From NCBI GenBank assembly GCA_034211175.1, contig JAXHUH010000277.1:1-8837 (forward strand): a stretch of 8,837 nucleotides of DNA, in the 5' to 3' direction. This document shows, piece by piece, positions 5,826-8,837 of this stretch (position 1 is its first letter; every line of letters starts with the position of its first letter). This stretch comes from JAXHUH01 sp034211175 (GTDB lineage Bacteria > Actinomycetota > Acidimicrobiia > Acidimicrobiales > CAIXPF01). The notes beneath the pieces are model-generated. The model saw only the letters and a program-made list of their open reading frames with translations, was not told the DNA's origin and made no database searches. Made by a program: the position numbers and the translations under genes.

Positions 5826-6986
5826 GTGCCGACGACCGTGAACGACAAGCTGCTGTCCTGGGCATCCGACATCGACCCGGGCGCGCTCACCCAGGCCGAG
5901 AAGACCGCCCGGCTCCCGATCGTCGAGGGCCACGTGGCGCTCATGGCCGACGCCCACGTCGGGCTCGGCGCCACGGTCGGTTCGGTCATCCCGACGAAGG
6001 GCGCGGTGATCCCGGCCGCGGTCGGTGTCGACATCGGCTGCGGCATGGTGGCCGCCGAGCTCGACGTCACCGCGGACCGGCTCCCCGACTCGCTCGACCC
6101 GCTGCTCGGGCGCATCGAGCGCGCGGTGCCCGCCGGGGTCGGCAAGGGCCACGACGGCGCAGGGCGCAACGCCCGCCGATGGCTGGCCGAGCACCGGCCC
6201 GCGACCGAGCTGGCGACCAAGCAGGAGAAGCGGGCCGCCCAGCAGTTCGGCACCCTCGGCTCCGGCAACCACTTCCTCGAGCTGTGCCTCGACGAGCGCG
6301 ACCGGGTGTGGCTGGTGCTCCACTCGGGCAGCCGGGGCATCGGCAACCAGCTCGCGCAGGCCCACATCGCCACGGCCAAGCGCCTGGCCGACGACCTCCC
6401 CCACCGGCTCGAGGACCCCGACCTCGCGTACCTCCTGGAGGGCACGCCGGAGTTCGAGGCCTACGTCGGCGACATGTTGTGGGCCCAGGACTACGCACGG
6501 GCGAACCGGGACCAGATGGTCGAGCACGCCTTGGCCGAGGTGTTCACCTTCCTCGGCGCCGGCCGCGAGACCCGCCGGATCAACTGCCACCACAACTTCA
6601 CCCGCCGCGAGGTGCACGACGGCCAAGAGCTGTGGATCACCCGCAAGGGGGCGATCCGCGCCGGCGTCGACGACCTCGGCGTGATCCCCGGGTCGATGGG
6701 GACGTCCAGCTACATCGTCCGCGGCCGGGGTGCGGCGACGAGCTGGACGTCGTGCGCCCACGGCGCCGGCAGACGCTTCAGCCGCACGAAGGCCCGCACG
6801 CAGTTCAGCGCCGACGACCTCACCGCGGCGATGGGCGACCGGACGTGGCTGGCATCGCGGGCGGGCAAGCTCGTCGACGAGATCCCCGCCGCCTACAAGG
6901 ACATCGACCGGGTCATGGCCGACCAGGCCGACCTCGTCGAGGTCCTCCACACCCTCCGCCAGGTCCTCAACTACAAGGGCACGTGA
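5826..6986 (+). CDS. rtcB: RNA-splicing ligase RtcB
   Basis: The 386-residue protein joins RNA 2',3'-cyclic-phosphate or 3'-phosphate ends to 5'-OH ends using GTP and manganese, via a histidine-GMP intermediate. The active site is complete: ADAHVG at 41-46; GVDIGCGM with Asp69 and Cys72 as metal ligands; LGSGNHF with Asn148 and His149; HSGSRG with His166; CHHNF with His256; and SCAHGAGR with His312 as the guanylylated residue. Spacings His149-His166 (17) and His256-His312 (56) equal those of E. coli RtcB (168-185 and 281-337). The end, QVLNYKG, is the family's usual finish. Length is on the short side for bacterial RtcB (about 400). No rtcA, archease or tRNA gene is nearby, so RNA repair after damage or toxin cleavage is a likelier role than tRNA splicing; that role is inferred from the family. 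Confidence 0.95.
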   Translation: MPTTVNDKLLSWASDIDPGALTQAEKTARLPIVEGHVALMADAHVGLGATVGSVIPTKGAVIPAAVGVDIGCGMVAAELDVTADRLPDSLDPLLGRIERAVPAGVGKGHDGAGRNARRWLAEHRPATELATKQEKRAAQQFGTLGSGNHFLELCLDERDRVWLVLHSGSRGIGNQLAQAHIATAKRLADDLPHRLEDPDLAYLLEGTPEFEAYVGDMLWAQDYARANRDQMVEHALAEVFTFLGAGRETRRINCHHNFTRREVHDGQELWITRKGAIRAGVDDLGVIPGSMGTSSYIVRGRGAATSWTSCAHGAGRRFSRTKARTQFSADDLTAAMGDRTWLASRAGKLVDEIPAAYKDIDRVMADQADLVEVLHTLRQVLNYKGT

Positions 6987-7009
6987 CGCAGCATCCGGCC
7001 GGCGTCACG
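6982..7009 (+). terminator. Hairpin containing the rtcB stop codon
   Basis: CGTGACGC (6982-6989) and GCGTCACG (7002-7009) are perfect eight-base inverted repeats with a twelve-base loop. The rtcB TGA (6984-6986) lies in the left arm. There is no T-tract. Position and symmetry support a termination or transcript-end stabilising role. Confidence 0.5.
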
Positions 7010-7012
7010 GCG

Positions 7013-7043
7013 GCTGACCCGGCTGCGCCGCCTGTCGGTCAGC
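7013..7043 (-). terminator. Hairpin containing the oxidoreductase stop codon
   Basis: GCTGACC (7013-7019) and GGTCAGC (7037-7043) are perfect seven-base inverted repeats spanning the minus-strand stop (7039-7041). An alternative stem uses GGCGGC (7009-7014) and GCCGCC (7027-7032). Together with the neighbouring rtcB hairpin it fills the convergent gap and probably ends transcripts from both sides. Confidence 0.45.
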
Positions 7044-8013
7044 GACCGAGCACATCGATCACGAGCTTGCCCCGGGTGTGGCCGCCGGCGATCTCCTCGA
7101 GCGCGCCACCCACCTCGGCGAGTGAGCGGACCGACCCGATGACCGGGTCGAGGTCGCCGGCGACGACGTAGGCGGCAAGCTCCTCCAGGTCCGCGGCCGA
7201 GATCGACGTGAAGTGGGGGTGGAACGAGCCGGCCCCGAACGGACCGAGGAGCTTCCCCCACAGCATCTGGTCGAGGCCGGCCACCAACGGGCCCTTGGGG
7301 AAGCCGACCTGGACCCAGCGCCCGTCGGTCGCCATGGCCCGGCGGCGGTCGCGGAACGGGTGGCGCCCGGCGTTGTCGACGACGACGTCGTGGCGCCGCC
7401 CGAGGGTGGTGACGTCGGTGGTGCGGTAGTCGATCACCTCGTCGGCGCCGAGCGAGCGGACGAGGTCCCCGTTGGCGCCGCTGCACACCGCCGTGACCTC
7501 ACCCGCCCCGAGCACCCGGGCGAGCTTGACGGCGAACGTGCCGACCCCACCCGACGCGCCGATGACGAGCACCGACTCCCCGGGCTGCAACGCCGCCTTG
7601 TCCCGCAAGGCCTGGAGCGCGGTGGCGCCGGCGATCGGCAGCGCGGCGGCTGCGGCGGCGCTGACGCCCTCCGGCCGCCGGACGAGCGCGGCGGGCGAGG
7701 CGAGCGCGAGCTCGGCGAACGCACCCCGGCACGAGCCGAACACCTCGTCGCCGGGCCGCAGGTCCTCGACCGCCGCACCGACCGCCTCGACCCGTCCGGC
7801 GACGTCGTTGCCGAGCGGCAGCGCGGGCCGGCGCAGGCCCTCACTGAGGCGCATGAGGTACGGGTTCCCGGTGGCCCGGTGCCAGTCGAGCGGGTTGACC
7901 GACGCGGCCTCCACCCGCATCAGCACCTCGTCGTCGGCGGGTACCGGCACCGGCACGTCGCGCAGCTCGAGCCCGGCGGGCGGTCCGTAGCGGTCGGCGG
8001 CGATCGCCCGCAT
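7039..8013 (-). CDS. Zinc-independent MDR-family NAD(P)H oxidoreductase (quinone oxidoreductase type)
   Basis: The 324-residue protein has the medium-chain dehydrogenase/reductase layout: a GroES-like N-terminal half (MRAIAADRYG, SVNPLDW, GNDVAGRV, VGAAV, PGDEVFG) and a Rossmann half with GASGGVG near residues 152-158 for the cofactor. The catalytic-zinc ligands and four-cysteine lobe of true alcohol dehydrogenases are missing, so it is likely a zinc-independent quinone or enone reductase using NADPH; the substrate is not readable. ATG 8011-8013 starts the conserved protein. An in-frame ATG at 8089-8091 would add 26 residues (MVYMYGVHET onward), but it overlaps the probable -10 box and operator, so it is disfavoured; ATG 8080-8082 is also possible. 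It is divergent from a TetR-type regulator, which probably represses it. The gene ends in a hairpin shared with convergent rtcB. Confidence 0.88.
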   Translation of the reverse strand: MRAIAADRYGPPAGLELRDVPVPVPADDEVLMRVEAASVNPLDWHRATGNPYLMRLSEGLRRPALPLGNDVAGRVEAVGAAVEDLRPGDEVFGSCRGAFAELALASPAALVRRPEGVSAAAAAALPIAGATALQALRDKAALQPGESVLVIGASGGVGTFAVKLARVLGAGEVTAVCSGANGDLVRSLGADEVIDYRTTDVTTLGRRHDVVVDNAGRHPFRDRRRAMATDGRWVQVGFPKGPLVAGLDQMLWGKLLGPFGAGSFHPHFTSISAADLEELAAYVVAGDLDPVIGSVRSLAEVGGALEEIAGGHTRGKLVIDVLGR

Positions 8014-8066
8014 ACGCCCGGCGGGGTTCGCGCCCTCGGTGTCGGAGGCGTCGGGGTTCGGAGTCT

Positions 8067-8086
8067 CATGTACGCCGTACATGTAC
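8067..8086. promoter_or_regulatory. Palindromic operator candidate for the TetR-family repressor
   Basis: CATGTAC (8067-8073) and GTACATG (8077-8083) are perfect inverted repeats around GCC. The right arm is also part of a second palindrome, GTACATGTAC (8077-8086), so TGTAC occurs twice, 13 bases apart. The site lies in the divergent gap, just downstream of the oxidoreductase -10 region and upstream of the TetR promoter. That is where a TetR-family dimer or pair of dimers would control both genes. Confidence 0.65.
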
Positions 8087-8097
8087 ACCATATATAA
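8087..8097 (-). promoter_or_regulatory. Probable -10 region of the oxidoreductase promoter
   Basis: On the minus strand the sequence reads TTATATATGGT, an AT-rich island in otherwise GC-rich DNA. It contains TATATA (8096-8091) and TATGGT (8092-8087), both usable as -10 boxes. Transcription would begin around 8079-8085, inside the palindromic operator, leaving a leader of about 65-70 bases before ATG 8013. Confidence 0.45.
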
Positions 8098-8107
8098 CCG
8101 CGCGCAC

Positions 8108-8124
8108 TACAGTCGTCAACGGTC
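8108..8124 (+). promoter_or_regulatory. -10 box of the TetR-family gene
   Basis: TACAGT at 8108-8113 fits TANNNT and ends eleven bases before ATG 8125, giving a leader of only a few bases. The operator candidate lies about 20-40 bases upstream, over the -35 region, consistent with autorepression. Confidence 0.4.
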
Positions 8125-8796
8125 ATGAGCGGAACGGAGCGGGTCAGGCACGGACTGACGAGGCAGGTGGTGCTCGACGCGGCGATGCGCCTCGCCGACG
8201 AGTCCGGCACCGCGGCGCTGTCGATGCGGAAGGTGGCCGACGCGCTCGGCTCCACGCCCATGGCCCTGTACAACCACGTGGCCAACAAGGCCGACCTGAT
8301 CACGGGCCTGCGCGACCGCGTGCTCGACGAGATCGACCCGCCGGGCACCGACGGCGACTGGCGGGTGGAGATGCGCCGCAACGCGGTCTCGACCAACGCC
8401 GCCCTGCGCCGGCACCCGTGGATCTCCGACGTGTGGCTCCAGGCCGGGGTCACCCACACCATGCTGCGGTCCATCGACGCCCGGCTCGCCTGCCTGCGCG
8501 CCGCCGGCTTCGGCGCCGAGGCCGCGTACTCCGCCTACCACGTGCTCGACAACTACGTGACCGGCTACAGCCACCAGCAGTCCGGCTTCGACACGGCGTT
8601 CCCGACCTGGCGCGACGGCGGCCTCCGGGAGGTGGCGGGTGCGGCGCTGGCCACCGAGGGCGTCGACGAGCTCCCCCACCTCGTGGAGCACATCCGCCTC
8701 CACCTCGACGAGCCCGGCCACAGCCACGCCGGCGACTTCGAGCTCGGCCTCGACCTGCTCCTCGACGGCCTCGAACGCCTCCGCACCACCACCTGA
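8125..8796 (+). CDS. TetR/AcrR-family transcriptional repressor
   Basis: The 223-residue protein begins with the TetR DNA-binding fold: helix 1 around residues 12-26 (TRQVVLDAAMRLADE) and a helix-turn-helix at 33-52 (SMRKVADALGSTPMALYNHV) followed by NKADL. The ligand-binding part has the DRVLDEID and HPWISDVW segments seen in regulators related to the classical tetracycline-repressor C-terminal domain (TetR_C_1 type). These bind as dimers and release DNA when a small molecule enters the C-terminal pocket; the ligand is unknown. It is transcribed away from the oxidoreductase gene across a 111-base gap holding a palindrome, so the reductase is the likely target together with its own promoter. 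The length is normal, and the frame is intact. Confidence 0.92.
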   Translation: MSGTERVRHGLTRQVVLDAAMRLADESGTAALSMRKVADALGSTPMALYNHVANKADLITGLRDRVLDEIDPPGTDGDWRVEMRRNAVSTNAALRRHPWISDVWLQAGVTHTMLRSIDARLACLRAAGFGAEAAYSAYHVLDNYVTGYSHQQSGFDTAFPTWRDGGLREVAGAALATEGVDELPHLVEHIRLHLDEPGHSHAGDFELGLDLLLDGLERLRTTT

Positions 8797-8837
8797 CACG
8801 CGAACTGGCGGGCGAAAACGACGGCCCACAGAGCAGA

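Noticed and set aside
5742..6950. 402-codon minus-strand frame opposite rtcB
   Set aside because: The plus strand carries every RtcB active-site motif; the antisense frame is valine/glycine/alanine-rich noise caused by codon bias.
1..8837. CRISPR arrays, tRNA/rRNA genes, riboswitches
   Set aside because: No regularly spaced repeats, tRNA cloverleaf or T-loop sequence, or conserved riboswitch core was found by eye on either strand.

Overview
This is a very GC-rich window with the codon and promoter style of a high-GC actinobacterium. The evidence is G/C-rich third positions, GTG starts, TANNNT -10 boxes a few bases before start codons, an Lsr2-type DNA-binding domain and a LAXTG-type cell-wall sorting signal. 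A class such as Acidimicrobiia is possible, but this is inference. Everything rests on reading motifs by eye; no database search was run.

Layout from left to right. Bases 2-97 are the last 31 codons of what looks like an IS110-family transposase, followed by a candidate element right end and about 260 bases with no supported gene. Bases 382-1620 encode a divergent ClC-family chloride channel or transporter, closed by a clean hairpin. Bases 1706-3594 are one secreted surface-protein gene: signal peptide, beta-sandwich, bacterial Ig-like domain, fibronectin III domain, second Ig-like domain, LAATG sorting signal. It is split by a one-base frameshift near 2425. Bases 3691-4668 encode an XPF/ERCC4-type nuclease that carries a C-terminal Lsr2-like DNA-binding domain. 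Bases 4795-5598 encode an unrecognised protein whose N-terminus resembles a short segment of the GyrA/ParC arm and whose C-terminus has a Cys/His cluster. Bases 5826-6986 encode an intact RtcB RNA ligase. Bases 7039-8013 (minus) encode a zinc-independent MDR oxidoreductase. It is divergent from a TetR-family repressor (8125-8796), with a palindromic operator candidate between them.

How the genes relate. The oxidoreductase and TetR gene form a classic divergent regulator-target pair. The ERCC4-Lsr2 nuclease, the GyrA-arm-like protein and RtcB lie in a row on the plus strand and all suggest nucleic-acid handling. However, each is separated from the next by 126-227 bases, and a hairpin plus a probable separate promoter lies between the first two. 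A joint system is therefore a hypothesis, not a reading. The most unusual items are the ERCC4-Lsr2 fusion and the GyrA-arm-like protein.
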